A DNA stretch of 64,000 bases from Polyodon spathula (GCF_017654505.1 NC_054535.1:44467164-44531163), one strand, 5' to 3'. Positions 15,834 through 28,593 are shown, numbered from the stretch's first letter. Notes: generated by a model from the sequence alone, not told the origin. Made by a program: numbers and translations.

Positions 15834-15835
<2 letters not shown>
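15243..15835 (+). mobile_element. Tc1/mariner element, 5' part
   Basis: The sequence starts with 'agtgtacaaaacattaggaa', the terminal repeat of a Tc1-like family I know from salmonid and other fish genomes. The usual leader follows ('gatgaaggggagacaggtta'), then the start of the transposase. The copy stops at about 15835, where a (TA)n array begins, so the catalytic domain and right terminal repeat are missing. It is a dead fragment with simple repeats on both sides. Confidence 0.85.
15448..15828 (+). pseudogene. Tc1-like transposase N-terminus with internal 22-residue duplication
   Basis: A 126-codon frame begins MGKTKDLSAFQQG and covers the paired-like helix-turn-helix DNA-binding region of a Tc1 transposase ('LLGFSRSTV', 'RRATVSQLT'). 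The segment GKTKDLS..F..GM.VGARHA.L occurs twice in a row, from a 66-bp tandem duplication (15450-15515 and 15516-15581). The frame survives because 66 is a multiple of three. The end of the frame drifts into a local repeat of 'caactgacagtc', and no DDE catalytic domain follows. It cannot make an active transposase. Confidence 0.85.

Positions 15836-15912
<77 letters not shown>
15836..15912. repeat. (TA)n microsatellite at Tc1 truncation point
   Basis: A pure TA run directly follows the truncated transposase. The adjacency suggests that array expansion or a deletion ended in the array removed the rest of the element. Confidence 0.95.
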
Positions 15913-15918
<6 letters not shown>

Positions 15919-16486
15919 TATATCTGAAATATATATAGATTTATATTATTCGCAGAATATGCAATTTCGCACGTTTTATAATTTTATAATATTTACAGAA
16001 ATAAGATTTGTAGGTTTGTATCCAGACACAAGATTTGCAATGTTTGAATGGCACTTACGTGCAGTTTTAATATTTACAGAAATAAAAAAAAAGGAAAACC
16101 AAGACAAAAACCTAACTCATACACAAAGTACCTATTAAACTTTTTAAATTATTAAAACAAAACTATCACCTGATGACTAAGTAATTTACCACTTAGAACA
16201 AAACACTTGTAAACACACAAAAACACACACACAAAAAAAGGATCACACAGTACCGTTTTCTAAAACCACACAGGTTTCTTCACTGTGACAGCCTCATTTC
16301 ATACAGTCTGGAGACTGTCCTGAACAAACATTTTTGTCCTGTTTTATATTTTTATATCTACCTGATGATTGCCAGCAGGTTACCTTCATTGATAATCAGA
16401 GCCAGGTGAATCCCATCCCCAAACCCATCTGGGGGATGTAGTCTTCTGGCACCTCCTTGACCCTCTTCCTCCCCCTAGTCTGCCAC
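15913..16486 (-). repeat. Possible LTR-like fragment
   Basis: Read on the minus strand the segment has a promoter-like 'gatataaaaatataaaac' stretch near 16343-16360 and an A-rich, polyadenylation-like region further on. The layout resembles the clearer LTRs at 21680 and 38248. I found neither ends nor a target duplication, so this is only a suggestion. Confidence 0.25.

Positions 16487-16575
<89 letters not shown>
16487..16575. repeat. (TG)n(TA)n microsatellite
   Basis: A short TG run passes into a pure TA array ending at 16575. A degraded AT stretch follows. Confidence 0.95.
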
Positions 16576-16578
<3 letters not shown>

Positions 16579-17054
16579 TATATCTATATATATTTACATA
16601 TAGTTATTTGTTTTATATGTTCTGTTATATAATACTGTATACTGTGAGCAGAGAAATTTGTTTGGGTTTAGAAGGAGGTATAAACATTATTGCAACTGCT
16701 ATTTAAATAAAGCTCTATGTGGGAATTTTGTTGTGTGTTGCTTATTATAACTTAATGTATAAAAATATTTCTTCTGGGATTAAAGACATTTTGAAACATT
16801 AGTAATTTGTTCATTATTGGAAGCACCAGAAAACATATAATATACCAGCTGGCCATTGATTGAAACAATGCAACATGGAGATTTACATTTTACACAACAC
16901 TTGTCAGGAATGTCAATTACATGACAAATTACAAGGTAACCTCTCTATTGTGTCAGTCATTAGACCAATAAAATGTGGTCTTAATGGCAGGGTGGTCTTA
17001 TTATATAACACAACATTTATTCTAAATTACTGCAACAATAAGTATTTTGAAAAC
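16576..17054. other. Intergenic, nothing recognised
   Basis: AT-rich sequence between a microsatellite and a LINE fragment, without a recognisable frame. Confidence 0.4.
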
Positions 17055-18127
17055 CGGTCACGTGCGGTGTCCCTCAGGGGTCTGTTCTTGGGCCTCTTTA
17101 ACATCTACATGCTTCCTTTGGGTCACCTTATCCACCAACATAGCTTGATGTTTCATAGATGACACCCAGCTCTACCTAAAACTCAACCCTGGGTGTCCCG
17201 CTGCCATGGTCCGGCTCTCAGCTTGCATCCAAGACATCGAGGCCTGGATGTCTGCCAATTCTCTTCAGCTCAACACTAACAATTCTGAACTTTTTCTAGT
17301 AGGATCGAAAATTCAACTCAAGAATCTATATATTGCTGCCTTGAACCTCAGAAACTGCTGCTGCCTTCCCTCACATGAAACATCTCAAAGGTCCGTCCCT
17401 ACCTTTCTCTCCCAGATGCAAAGATACACTGTCATGCATTCATCTCCTCTCGACTTGACTACTGCAACTCTCCCTATGATGATCTTCTGTCACAGTCCAT
17501 AAACCGATTGCAGCTGGTTCAAAATGCCGCTGCCAGGATGCCTACAAGGCCCTTCAACACACAGGTCCAGAGTATCTCTCCAACCTGCTGATCCGCTATG
17601 TCCCTGCACGCAAGCTAAGGTCCTCTGACTGTGGATTGCTTGTTATACCCAAGCAATAGTGCACCACACTCGGAGAGCGCTCTTTTAGCTCCAACGTCCC
17701 GACTCTCTGGAACTCTTTCCCAGCTTTAGTGCACGTAGCTCCCACAGTTGTTCGCTTCAAATCAACTCTCAAGACCCACTTGTTCTCTTTTGCTTTCAAT
17801 GCTCTTTCACCTGATATATGTTATTAGCTGTTGTCTAAATTGCTATTTCAGGTTTTTCACTCCATCTTATTGGTATGATTCTGTATGACACACACATCCA
17901 CAATGTTTAGAATTCACATCCTTTCCTTGTATTTAATGTATTATGCCTGTATTTAACGTATTTGCTTTTTTTAAATGTTTGTATTTAATGTACTATACCC
18001 TGTATTTCACTGTATTTAATCTATTATGCATTGTTCCTCATTATCTTGTAAAGCGCTTTGTGATGGTGGTCCACTATGATAGGTGTTATACAAAATGATT
18101 ATTGATTGATTGATTGATTGATTGATT
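17055..18127 (+). mobile_element. L2-like LINE, 3' fragment
   Basis: Frames broken by indels and stops give the reverse-transcriptase motif VPQGSVLGPL, then IYMLPLG and a degraded form of the catalytic YADDTQLYL block ('gatgacacccagctctacct', 17159-17178). C-terminal fragments follow ('QLVQNAAAR', 'LKTHLF'). Next come a 3' untranslated region with 'tgtaaagcgctttgtgatgg' and a terminal (ATTG)n tail at 18101-18127. This order is typical of 5'-truncated L2 retrotransposons of fish. It is inactive. Confidence 0.85.
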
Positions 18128-18245
18128 TGGCAATTTTTAATGCTTTACCATACACATTTGTGATTTACCCTGTTTGCCTTTGATTTGCTATGCTTTATCC
18201 ATTCTTTACTATGCCTTTACCATGATATGCTGCAGTAAACTTTGA
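18128..18245 (+). repeat. Dispersed 'ttaccatgcttt' repeat, copy 2
   Basis: It has units such as 'tgctttaccat' and 'tgcctttaccatg', then 'cagtaaactttgataaggg', the same end as copies 1 and 3. It starts directly at the end of the LINE tail. Confidence 0.55.
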
Positions 18246-19729
18246 TAAGGGAAGGCTTTTGGGTCTTTATTTAAAATATTTGAAAGTAAACAAACACATT
18301 CATTGACTACGTAAAGCACAAGTACAAACATATTCCCCTTGTGGTGACAGTGCTAACAGATAGGAATTCAATGTGACTTGAGGGGTCAAATATTATACTG
18401 TTGAGTGACTATTGTACAATGGCCCAAGGAGCTTTCTTTAACGCTACTTGTTAAAATACATTTTTATCTTAATTACATGTGCCATAAAATATCACACATT
18501 GAGTTTCTACAGGCATGTTATGACACACATTTAAAATATCTATAATAACTCTAATAGCTGAACAAAATAATAATAATAACAACAACAGAAAAACCATCAG
18601 GCATCCGATTTGGAATTGAACACTTCATTGAATTATATGATTTAACATTCTTGGCCAAGTTTACACAAAACAGGGAGACTATATATATGCTAAATACAGG
18701 TCAATCAGGTGTGTAATTTCATCAAAGTACAGTATATTAAAGCCATAGTATAAAACTGTTTAAGCATGCCTATGAGCCATTGCATGAAACCGTCTCTATA
18801 TTTTTTGCCAAGTTTTAATGAATTTGTACTTTGAGCAGAAATGCAACTGGTAGTCTTGTACTGCAGCCAGCTGCTTCAATTCAAAGGTTAAATTTCCTGG
18901 AAAAGTATTTGTGTTGTGGCAATCAATGAAGCAGTGAAATACATTGATTTATAGCATAGTTCTATGTGACGGAAAATATGTTGCTTCTTGGCTAGCTGAC
19001 TGAGATGTTGTTTGCTGAAGGAAAGCTATTTCAGTTAGGTATTTATTAAGTTGTTTTTTTATCTTCATGAGACCTCTATTGGATAAATGGTAGAGCTCCA
19101 GCATCTATATTCTATATTGAGCTTGTTTCTAGGGTGATAATTCCCTTGCAACAGGTGATATCTGCGAAAATGGAGCTACTTAATCCACCAATAAAGGGCA
19201 GAAATGCTGCTGGTGGGGCTGGCGGCAGTGAGTGCTAGAGGGGATTTGCAATGTGTGACATGGATACACTGAAAGGCAGGGTGAATGGATGCCAGCGGGC
19301 ACAGAGAAGCTGAATAGCATTGCGCATTCCAGACATCACTGAACCAGATCCAACTGTATTATGTTCTTAGGATTCTCTATATATACAGTAAGTATATTTA
19401 CAGGAGTGGATTATTTTGATGCTACTGTAGGTGTGAAAGAAAGTAGTGCCGTCTCTCTGTGACTTTTGCTCAGTTACAGGGGGCTAAAAATGTTAACCCC
19501 ACTCTCTCGTGCTTTTTTGTCTTTCCCTTTACCAACTATGTGCACAGTGTATCCAGTGCACATCCCACATTGACAGTGAAAAGATCCCCATGAAAAAGCT
19601 TGGTATTGCCCAAGTGTCATCAGGGTATTATATAATGTGAGTAAAGCATAACACAAAAATCTATTATGTAATTGTTTTTAACAGTGTAAGAAATGAAGTA
19701 TCGTCTTATGCACCACCCTTCTAAAAGTT
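18246..19729. other. Intergenic, nothing recognised
   Basis: Unique-looking sequence with no supported gene or repeat end. Confidence 0.45.
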
Positions 19730-19870
19730 TACCATAGTGAAAGCATAGCAAAGTGTAGTAAAGCATAGGCAAGCACTGTAAAGAACAGCAAGATTAGATA
19801 AAGCATAACAAGGCAAGCCAGGGTAAACGATGGTAAATGCACAGTATAACCATGGCAAAAGCATGGAAAA
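19730..19870 (-). repeat. Dispersed 'ttaccatgcttt' repeat, copy 3
   Basis: A minus-strand copy. It begins 'aaaagtttaccatagtgaaa' and continues with 'aaagcata' units and 'ccatggcaaaagcatgg'. Its end mirrors the 'ggtaaactttta' end of copies 1 and 2. Confidence 0.6.
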
Positions 19871-20674
19871 ACTGATTTTGTGGAGAAGGGCGGGGGGGAG
19901 GCAGTAATGCCTTGGGCAGTAGTCACTTTAGTGTTTAGTAAAGTATTCACAAAAGGTTTGACATTTTTAAGACCTAGGATAAGCCTAGGATACAAAAGGC
20001 GTCTTTACATTTTGGGATTGGAAATTGAAACTAGGTAAGAGACGGAGGTCACTCACAGTTACATCGAGACATCTTAACCAATAGACCTAGGTGTTTATTG
20101 CAGAGACCATGAGTCAAACATGAGCCTGAATCCCATTATGTTTGTTGAAATGCAGCCGGGGTATTACCGGACAGCTGCAGCCCTGCTATTTAAAACACGT
20201 AACAACTAAATTAACCACAACGCTCATTTGATCTACCTTTACCTCAAAACATCCGATACCACACTCAAAGCATTATTATTATGAGCAACCCTGAACTAGA
20301 CTGAGCTTAACCTCAGTGTCATTTCTTAGAAATTGTAAGAAAATTGATGTGTATTCAATATTTAATCCTATGAAATATGATTCTATTACAGAGCGGGTGA
20401 ATTTTTTCATTTTTTTTTGTATGTACAGTATGACCTGTAACCGGTGACCAGATTCTTAATTGGAGAAAAGCACTGTTTTATTAAAAAGCACTTGTTATCG
20501 TGATTTATATTATTGTCTCAGATGTTGATAGTGATGCTTTTGACAAGTATTGACATTTTCATAAAAAAATTCAAAATTACCAAAAGCACTGTTGACACGA
20601 TTAAAATGTCAACACGCCTCATCACCATGTCTTTAAAAAAAGTTTTACCTTCTGTTACGAGACAAGAGCTCAAA
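19871..20674. other. Intergenic, nothing recognised
   Basis: No gene, RNA or named repeat could be supported in this segment. Confidence 0.4.
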
Positions 20675-20746
20675 GTATTTCTGCTTTGATAGACAAGGCA
20701 CTACACTGTATTTCTGCTTTGATAGACAAGGCACTACACTGTATTT
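20675..20746. repeat. 33-bp tandem duplication
   Basis: Two perfect copies of a 33-bp unit starting 'gtatttctgctttgatagac' (20675-20707 and 20708-20740) are followed by the first six bases of a third. The perfect identity indicates a recent local duplication. Confidence 0.9.
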
Positions 20747-21193
20747 GTCGTGATGATGAAAGAAGACAAATCAGCCAGTATGTAAAAGAGTTGGTAATAT
20801 GATTTTACTCATCATTCACCAACAAGATATGAACACTGGAGAGAAACTCTTTCTAGCCACAGAGCAGGGTAAAGCACAGGCAAAGGCAAGTTAAGTTTTA
20901 CCATCTGCTCAGGAGGTCCAGGGACCACCTTCTTTGGGGGTAAGGGAGGATTGTTCTTATAGGATTAAGCTGTAAGTGACTCCAGGAGTACCGTGAGATG
21001 CACAGATTGGCAGACTATGTGCTTCTTTTTTGTGAGTGTTAAAGCAAATGTTAATCCTTCTTTTGAATGATTGTTAACAGCTTAATTAGTTTGATAACTA
21101 TAGCTTATATAAGTTCATTTTGGGCAGGTTGGCTGTAAAGCAAAGCAATTCTGTCTGCTCAAACAGTGTGAAACGATTTCACCCATGACGTAT
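20747..21193. other. Intergenic, nothing recognised
   Basis: Unique-looking sequence leading up to a MITE end. A segment with 'ctgctcaaacagtgtgaaa' (21157-21175) has a weak relative near 56750. Confidence 0.4.
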
Positions 21194-21335
21194 CAAAGAG
21201 TAAGCCGCGGGGTTCAGAAAAATATAGCGTTACAAGTCCCCACGTGTTGCTACAACTGTTTCAATAACGTACCTGTCATTTTTCGATTCATTGTTAGCAT
21301 CCTTGCTAATATAATAATGCTTACAAAGCACAGAT
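21194..21335 (+). mobile_element. MITE with 'gtaagtagcg' terminal repeats, copy B (partial)
   Basis: It starts 'aaagagtaagccgcggggtt' and keeps the family's internal order ('aaaaatatagcgttaca', 'ccccacgtgttgct', 'aataacgtacctgt'). Similarity fades after about 140 bp and the right terminal repeat is absent. Confidence 0.65.
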
Positions 21336-21674
21336 TCCTTCAAATCTCTGAAGTTCTTCATTTTATGAACCTCAGCTTTAATATGTTTATTTGCACATGA
21401 TTTAAATAGAAGGCAACTGAACACCTTAAAAATGTCAGGACATTCTTGGCTCCAAAAGACATTACTGCAGCTCTCATGAGGCAGCTGTATTTAACATGTG
21501 TTGGCAGTGTCCTCATGTATTTTTCCATTCTATTCATAAAGCTTACATTCTTTGGATAGAGTCATAAAATGTGGCTTTAAAAATATCACCAAATAATTTT
21601 TAAATAACACAGGCCATATTAGTTTATATTACTGGCCATGTATCTTTGCATAGTTTTGTTTTGGTAAAAAAAAT
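21336..21674. other. Intergenic, nothing recognised
   Basis: Ordinary AT-rich sequence between a MITE fragment and a solo LTR. Confidence 0.4.
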
Positions 21675-22347
<673 letters not shown>

Positions 22348-22946
22348 GCTTAACTGTTGTCCAAAGAAATGAATCTATAGTACAAGTAAAAACTTTGGGC
22401 GTTAAATGCAATTATAATATGACTTGGATAAATTAAGTGCTGTGATTGGCTGAGCAAGATCACATGACCGTGCAGTAATAATTGTCTAAACGCACGGCTA
22501 TGACATTATAGACCAACTCACTTACCTGATCTATTAATATTACTACGCCTTAATAATGATAATTAAAAATGAGTGACTGTCCACAAGTTAATTTTGACCT
22601 TTTAGGAGGATTGTCATTTGAACAATTTCTTAATGAGAATGAAGCAGAACAAAATATCTCTCAACCTACGCAGAAAAAACAAAAAACAGATTCTGTAAGT
22701 AGGCACCTTAATATTTCTAACAGACAACTAGATGAAATTGAGGAGAACAAAACTGAAAAGAACACTGGAAAAACAACTTCATGGGCAATAAATGTTTTTA
22801 ATGACTGGTTGAAACAAAAAATCATCAGCTTGGACTGTAAAACTGTGTCAAGTGTTCAACTGAACAACATCCTAAAGCAATTATATGCAACAGTTAGAAA
22901 CACTGAAGGAAATGAATACAGCATCTCAAGTTTTCTGGGTCTAAGA
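22348..22946 (+). pseudogene. Crypton-derived KIAA1958/DUF3504-like ORF, broken after about 125 codons
   Basis: An ATG at 22569 opens a frame with a lysine-rich linker (QKKQKTD), then TSWAINVFNDWLKQK and a block with LNNILKQLYATVRN...YSISSFLGLR. This resembles the start of the DUF3504 region shared by KIAA1958, QRICH1 and ZMYM proteins, which derives from Crypton tyrosine-recombinase transposons. The match ends at about 22946, where an unrelated foldback sequence begins, and I see no continuation further on. The 220 bp upstream (from 22348) may be the element's leader, with 'gtgattggctgagcaagatc'. Most likely a dead transposon copy rather than a host gene. Confidence 0.6.
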
Positions 22947-24183
22947 CCCGGTTCACACTTGCTGTTTAGGCCGGCCCAGGACTCATGTGTGAACGCTCGA
23001 AAAATGAAAAGGCAGCCCTGGTCCGGGTGAAATTTAGACAAGCTTTTTGATGCGGCCTAAAGTAGGCAATGTCGCCTCAGGGCCGGCCTATCTGTATGTG
23101 TGAACCCAATGCAGGCCCTGTGCCGGCCTTAATGCGTCAATGCGGTGACACAGCTCAAACCACTCCCCTACTAGGTCAAGTGTAGTAGATCAAACTATAG
23201 GTTAGGTAGCAGCTGGGACGATGCAGAAATGAACCCTTAGCAACCCTTGCTTTTCAAGTCGTGTCAGGTCTAATTTATTTTCACACGCGCTGTTAATTTT
23301 ACACGCGCTGTTTTAATATTTTTTTTTTCAGAGTAAAACAGGTTTAAAAGGTATTGAATGGCAAAAGGACAGTCATGCATCTCCATACAAGCCCCACCCC
23401 TTGTTCGCTGTATTTTTCACATACCTCTTTATAGACATGCATACTGATAAATTCTCTCCCGGTCATTCGTTTTATCACCAAACTCCTCACTAATGCGATC
23501 CAAGTCTTTATTTTACTACTATAATATCTCAAAAAGCTCTGCAAATGTCTGTGATATTCTTTGAGCGCTGGATGCGGAAGCAGCTGTCTCCTTGATGTCT
23601 GTGTGGTGCAAGGGGCTATCAGATACACCCTTTTCAGTAGAGTTCAAAGAAAAACCAACAATGTTTTTCCGAGAACTCTCAAAAATACTGAGCAGCAGAA
23701 AAATAGCAATGGCAAATGCATTGAATACACAGACACCTTTGACAATGATTTTATATATATATACACCCACACACACATTTCAGATTGTAGCTAAGATTAT
23801 AAATCTCAATATTGACAAATAATGCATATAAACTTGCATATTCAGTCACCATTAATATAATAATCTGTATTGTGACTAATGTACACGTCCTTGTTTGCTG
23901 CATTTATGCATGATCCAACACGATCGCTTCTTTCCACAGTAACCGACTGCACTGTCAACACACGCCTTTATCGTATCTTACAAGTACGGTACCAACAGTG
24001 TTGCAAAAAATAAGATGGCCATATTTACGTTTGCCAATTTCTGTGCTCAATCTCTTATGTTGACTTCCGGGGCTGCGGTGTTTAAGTCACTGTTTACATT
24101 CCCAACAAGGACGTTGCCACAATTAAAGCTTCCTTTTCAGCCACATATGTGAACTCACTTAGGCCCCCTAAAACTGTGAACGG
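22947..24183 (-). mobile_element. Harbinger/hAT-like insertion breaking the KIAA1958-like ORF
   Basis: The insertion begins at 'cccggttcacacttgctg' and carries 'taggccggccc'. The inverse of this ('ggccggccta' ... 'gtgtgaaccc') lies at 23081-23107, and a weaker inverted partner at about 24140-24182 ('aggccccctaaaactgtgaa'). The interior holds a degraded minus-strand frame (about 23344-23628, with KIKTWIAL). The layout fits a DNA transposon of about 1.2 kb with complex subterminal repeats, perhaps PIF/Harbinger. The right end is uncertain and a smaller 160-bp foldback (22950-23107) is the alternative. Confidence 0.45.
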
Positions 24184-24369
24184 AAATTTGAGGAATGTTC
24201 AATTTAATGTTTATGGCAAATAAAAAAGAAAAATATTTATATCACAATGAAATAGCCCTTGAGACTATTTTTTTCTCAATGGAAGGATACATAATAAATT
24301 TCTTCTTTTTTCCTTAATAAAGTTAGTATGTGTAATTATTTTCATGAAAAAAGTGTGGCCATATTATAA

Positions 24370-24545
24370 GCGAAATAACCCACTCCAGGGTGTGCGGCAA
24401 GACAATTCTTACTGCACTTCCTGGGTAGTTGAAAGCCTCTCGTGCCTCTTAACGCACCCAGGGAGTTAAAGGCCTAGTGCCTCACAAGGCACCCAGGGCG
24501 TACGGTAAGAATTGTCTTACCGCACACCCTGTCGTTATTTCTTAC
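24370..24545. mobile_element. Foldback (hairpin) element, about 176 bp
   Basis: The left arm (24370-24417) contains 'cagggtgtgcggcaagacaa'. The right arm (24500-24545) contains its complement 'ttgtcttaccgcacaccctg'. The arms pair over about 45 bp with few mismatches. The loop itself has paired 'cctgggt'/'acccagg' and 'gtgcctc' blocks. No ORF is present. The structure is that of a MITE or foldback transposon that would form a stable stem in RNA. I do not know a named family. Confidence 0.75.
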
Positions 24546-27500
24546 ATATACACACACTTTTGGAGGATGAGGAAATCATTCCTTTTTTTATAAATGAACT
24601 GTTTAGAACAATATAAACAGTTCTTTTATATTAACATGATATATGTACAGTAACCTCTCCTTTCAGAAACTGAGCTGTTTCTTGCTGGTGTTATGCATTC
24701 TAATTGCTATATATGTTTTTCCTAAAAGCTTTCAGCATGTTCCACCTAAGTACTCGACTACCAATATCTGGCATTTTCTAAGCTCAGCTGTTTGAGTGAG
24801 ATTAATTTAAATTTAAATTTTTGAAGAATATTAGACAGATGAAGCCCGGCACTACGCATCTACCAGCTACATACAAAAAAAACAGTGAAATTTCACTTCT
24901 GCCGCATAGCTACAAAGGTCAACATAAATGGCTTATTTCCTGCGTGAAAATGATCTGAGTTCCCCTTTTGTACATTGAAGTTAAGCAAGTCAACCAAACT
25001 CAGTTAATTTGCCTAATGATCTGAGACCACTTCTTCAAGTTCACCCTACACTGCAAACAAACTGGACTGCAGAGAGTTCTAAAACAGCTTCCCAAACAAA
25101 CCCAGTGTACAAACAGTCTTAGAATTGAAAGCAATTGATGCCACACTGTTCAATCTGAATTCATGTTTCAACAGCACTCTTTGAAACATTAACAGACTCG
25201 ATTCAATATAAAACATTTTAAAAAAATTCCTATTCTTGTGATTGCATCTGCCAAACAAACATAACCTGAATAACCTTGTGTATTTAGAATATCAGCAGTA
25301 AATTTGCAACAAAAAAAGGCTAGCTGAAAAAATGAGACGAACACTTTATTTAGCCAAATAGTCTAATGTGCATTTGGCTTGATCTTAATTGAAGGTAATA
25401 CCAAAGTGCAATAGAGTTACATATCTGGTAAAATAAGGATTATGTCTGGAGGTCTTTGTGAAACTTCAACATAATTTGTCACCTGTGCGTTATAGGTTCA
25501 GGTGTCCTCGCTTGTTTTGTAAAAAGGAAAGTCTTCTGGGCAGCAGCTCGGATGTGATGGGGCAGAAAGAGGAGCCGTGTGACAAAATGAATGAAATGCA
25601 GTATGAAATTACCGTGGCAATCAGCTTTGAAATATTAACTCACAAATCATACTTTAAAGTGCCACTACAAATGTCCCACCAAGTCATTCAGCATTGGTAG
25701 TAAGTGGACAATGTTTTTATACCTAGGTTGAATGATTATTAAAATCTTTGACATATATCTGAAGAGGAAGCAATCATATATTCAGATATAACAAGATACT
25801 TAGAGAGCAGGAGCAAGAAATTCATCACACATACATTGTTCTGCGTTTATTTATTTTGATGAAAGGCATAGTATGTAATAAATAAAAACAGTTGTGAATG
25901 TCAATGCCCATATAAACCATGCAGTAGAATATATAATAGCCTACATTATTGAATTTTGAAGTATGGGTGGATAGTTTGGAAAAGTAGATTCAAGCTCTAA
26001 ATCTCTAATTCACTTCAGCAACTGTGATCCGTGCTCCAGGCATCAAGAACGAAGTTCAGACTGTCTGCAGTGTCTGTGTAACTTGTACTGTAAATGTGAT
26101 TTAATTACTGAGCAGCTTCCTAAAAGAAGTGCAATAACCACAGCCATCTGTGGTAATTATTTATTGATCTAAAAAGTTTCAGATTCAAATTCTGAACCAC
26201 TTTGATTATTAAAATTAGGGCCTTTCTCCCCAGTGTTATGAAAAACAAACATCTAACAATACAGGTAAGTCTCTGTTTTATATATATTTATGTGTATGTA
26301 AAACTCATGTTTCAATCATTTAAATGTTAAATATTAAGCCACATGTTTCTGTTGATTTTGGTACAAATAAAAACATGAAGCGTATAATCATAGATAAAAA
26401 TGCATTTTATGAGTTTTAAATAAAGTTGTGTAAGGGCTGTGTTCATGAAGCATGTCTCTATGCATAATAAAGTGCACTGTATGAAAGTGGTACTATTAGA
26501 ATTGGTTTTCCACAGATACACTTTTGGTAATAAAGTGCTGAATGGAAGCTGGGGTCCGTTCCACTTGGTCTTTGGTTCCAGGTGTTCTGGGTTCTAAAAC
26601 ATTCACACTTCAATTTGTGAGTCATCCTGGGCTGCATCTTTGGTCTCTTATTGTTTACAAAGCTACACTGTGAAAACCACAAGTAGTATATTTAAATATT
26701 TATAAGAAAATCTAATGGATGTCAATGATACGGGTCAAGTGATAATTAATAAAAGTGGTTAAGGCACAATAAATCTACTACCAAGCTTTCACCACGTTTT
26801 GTTTTTTAAGTGGAAGGAAACAGATTAATGTTACAGTTTATAGGAGAGTTGTGAAGCATTTACAGATAAAGATGCATCAACAGTAGTGAAATATTAAATT
26901 ACTAGAGTACTGTATTAAGTTTGTGTCTGTGGTATAATATAACCTACTGAAAAATATGAAAACAAAAATTACTAAATATCAAGGTATTGACAAGACTGAA
27001 CATTGCCAATGATATATCATAATGATATTATAGCAGTTATTTCATAAATATATGTATGTTTTACTGACAAATTTAATACTGGATATATTTGGAAATGGCT
27101 TGTCCAAAACATATTTAAATTACATTCTTTTACTATTGCTTTACAAAATGATAAATACTGGTACAGTACAACCACAGTTGGACAAAAGAGAAAAAGAAAA
27201 ATCTTCTGCACAAAATTATCTGTGCATTCTTTTTTTTAAAATGTTAATCAAATTTACAAATTTAGTATGGTATTAATATGAAGTTTCAGGGTATCTGCAA
27301 TCATAAAACAAATTCAATTCAGATTTAATTTAGCACCAGTATTAAAATTGCCCGTGCTTTTCTCATTTGACCAAAAGGTGGTGCTGCAGTCAATGCTAAA
27401 GAACTGTGCAGATCCAGCAACATTTTTAAAATGTTATTTTATGAAACTAATCAAAACAAACCTTCCATGATGAAATTGTCCAAAGCAAGATATGGATAGT

Positions 27501-28010
27501 AATTAAGTACAAGTTCTTTGTTTAAAACTGTAAACAGTTTAATTGGTTAAATTGCCATGCCACTATTTGTTTACTATACAATTAGTATAGTTTGTGAAGA
27601 AAAAACAGCAGTAGGATATTTATGGTAAGCCATCTGGCAACCTTTATAACTATGTTATAAGATAATAACTTCCAACAAATATATATATTATAGTACTAAT
27701 AACTTCCAACAAATATATATATATATATAGTAAGTAATTTATTACAAAATTGCATAAATAATACTGTACTTAAGATACATTCTTCAAATCTCACCAGACC
27801 TGTAAAATCATATAACTCCTCAGGTTTAATAACATGCCGTTATAAAAATAACCTTAAAATATTGAAACACAGATTTTCTGAATGACTAGGAATTGGGGGA
27901 TGGGAGGCTGTAAGGAATGTGATTCAGCTGCTTGCAGAGACAACAGAAAGCAAAGTTTGAAAGAGACTGAATGAACATGTGCTCGTTATTTGTAGATAAC
28001 AATGTATGTG

Positions 28011-28011
<1 letters not shown>
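24546..28011. other. Upstream flank of FREM2, no gene recognised
   Basis: About 3.5 kb without a supported gene. A small duplication ('aataacttccaacaaatata', about 27664-27683 and 27699-27718) is the only clear repeat. The part at 26010-26200 is of balanced composition and could be conserved non-coding sequence, but nothing in the sequence proves it. Confidence 0.4.
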
Positions 28012-28068
<57 letters not shown>

Positions 28069-28090
28069 TATATATATATATATATATATA
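28012..28090. repeat. (TA)n microsatellite upstream of FREM2
   Basis: A TA array broken by one C at 28068, about 500 bp before the FREM2 start codon. Confidence 0.95.
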
Positions 28091-28593
28091 CTGTATGCTC
28101 CTCCATATATATATATACACACTACCTTTTGTTTGCTGTTTTGAGTGATGTTTTCACCTTCACACTAATATTCCTGAAATCTTGGATACCAGCTTTATTA
28201 TATTGCAGAGGGTTGGCATTTAGGAGATTAAATAAAAGTGTACAATAGTTACAGCTTAGGGCTGGGTTTCTGAGGCTGTGGGGCAGGCTTTGCAATGTGT
28301 GCTGTTTAATTAGCTGTGGGATAGGAGGGAGCTTCAGAGAGGCATGTTCAAGCTGTCAGAGGGTGGAGTCTTGGGCTGTTACAGTCTCCTGGTTAAGTAT
28401 TACCTGCAGAGCTCCACAGAATAAGAAGTACACTTGTCCCATGTATGGCCACAAAGCAGGAGGGGACAGCAGCTGTATGCATCTTCACTAGCTTTCATTC
28501 ACTAGATTATTTATTTATTCATTTAGCAATCACTGGGAAACTTGAAAGAGCTATATTGGATTCTAAGAAGACAAAGTTGTGGGGCAACTAACA
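28091..28593 (+). promoter_or_regulatory. FREM2: Presumed FREM2 proximal promoter and 5' UTR
   Basis: This is the 500 bp directly before the start codon. It is not CpG-rich and I see no convincing TATA box at a sensible distance, so the transcription start is not fixed. 'Aggcatgttc' (28340-28349) fits the p53/p63 half-site RRRCWWGYYY, and the next ten bases are a poor second half. Assignment as promoter rests on position only. Confidence 0.4.

Noticed and set aside
17206..17502. A 98-codon frame as an independent gene
   Set aside because: It is a degraded part of the L2 reverse-transcriptase region, out of frame in places.
28579..28593. A start of FREM2 at the GTG of 28579
   Set aside because: GTG is not a usual vertebrate start. 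The ATG at 28594 has a good Kozak context and places the signal peptide correctly.
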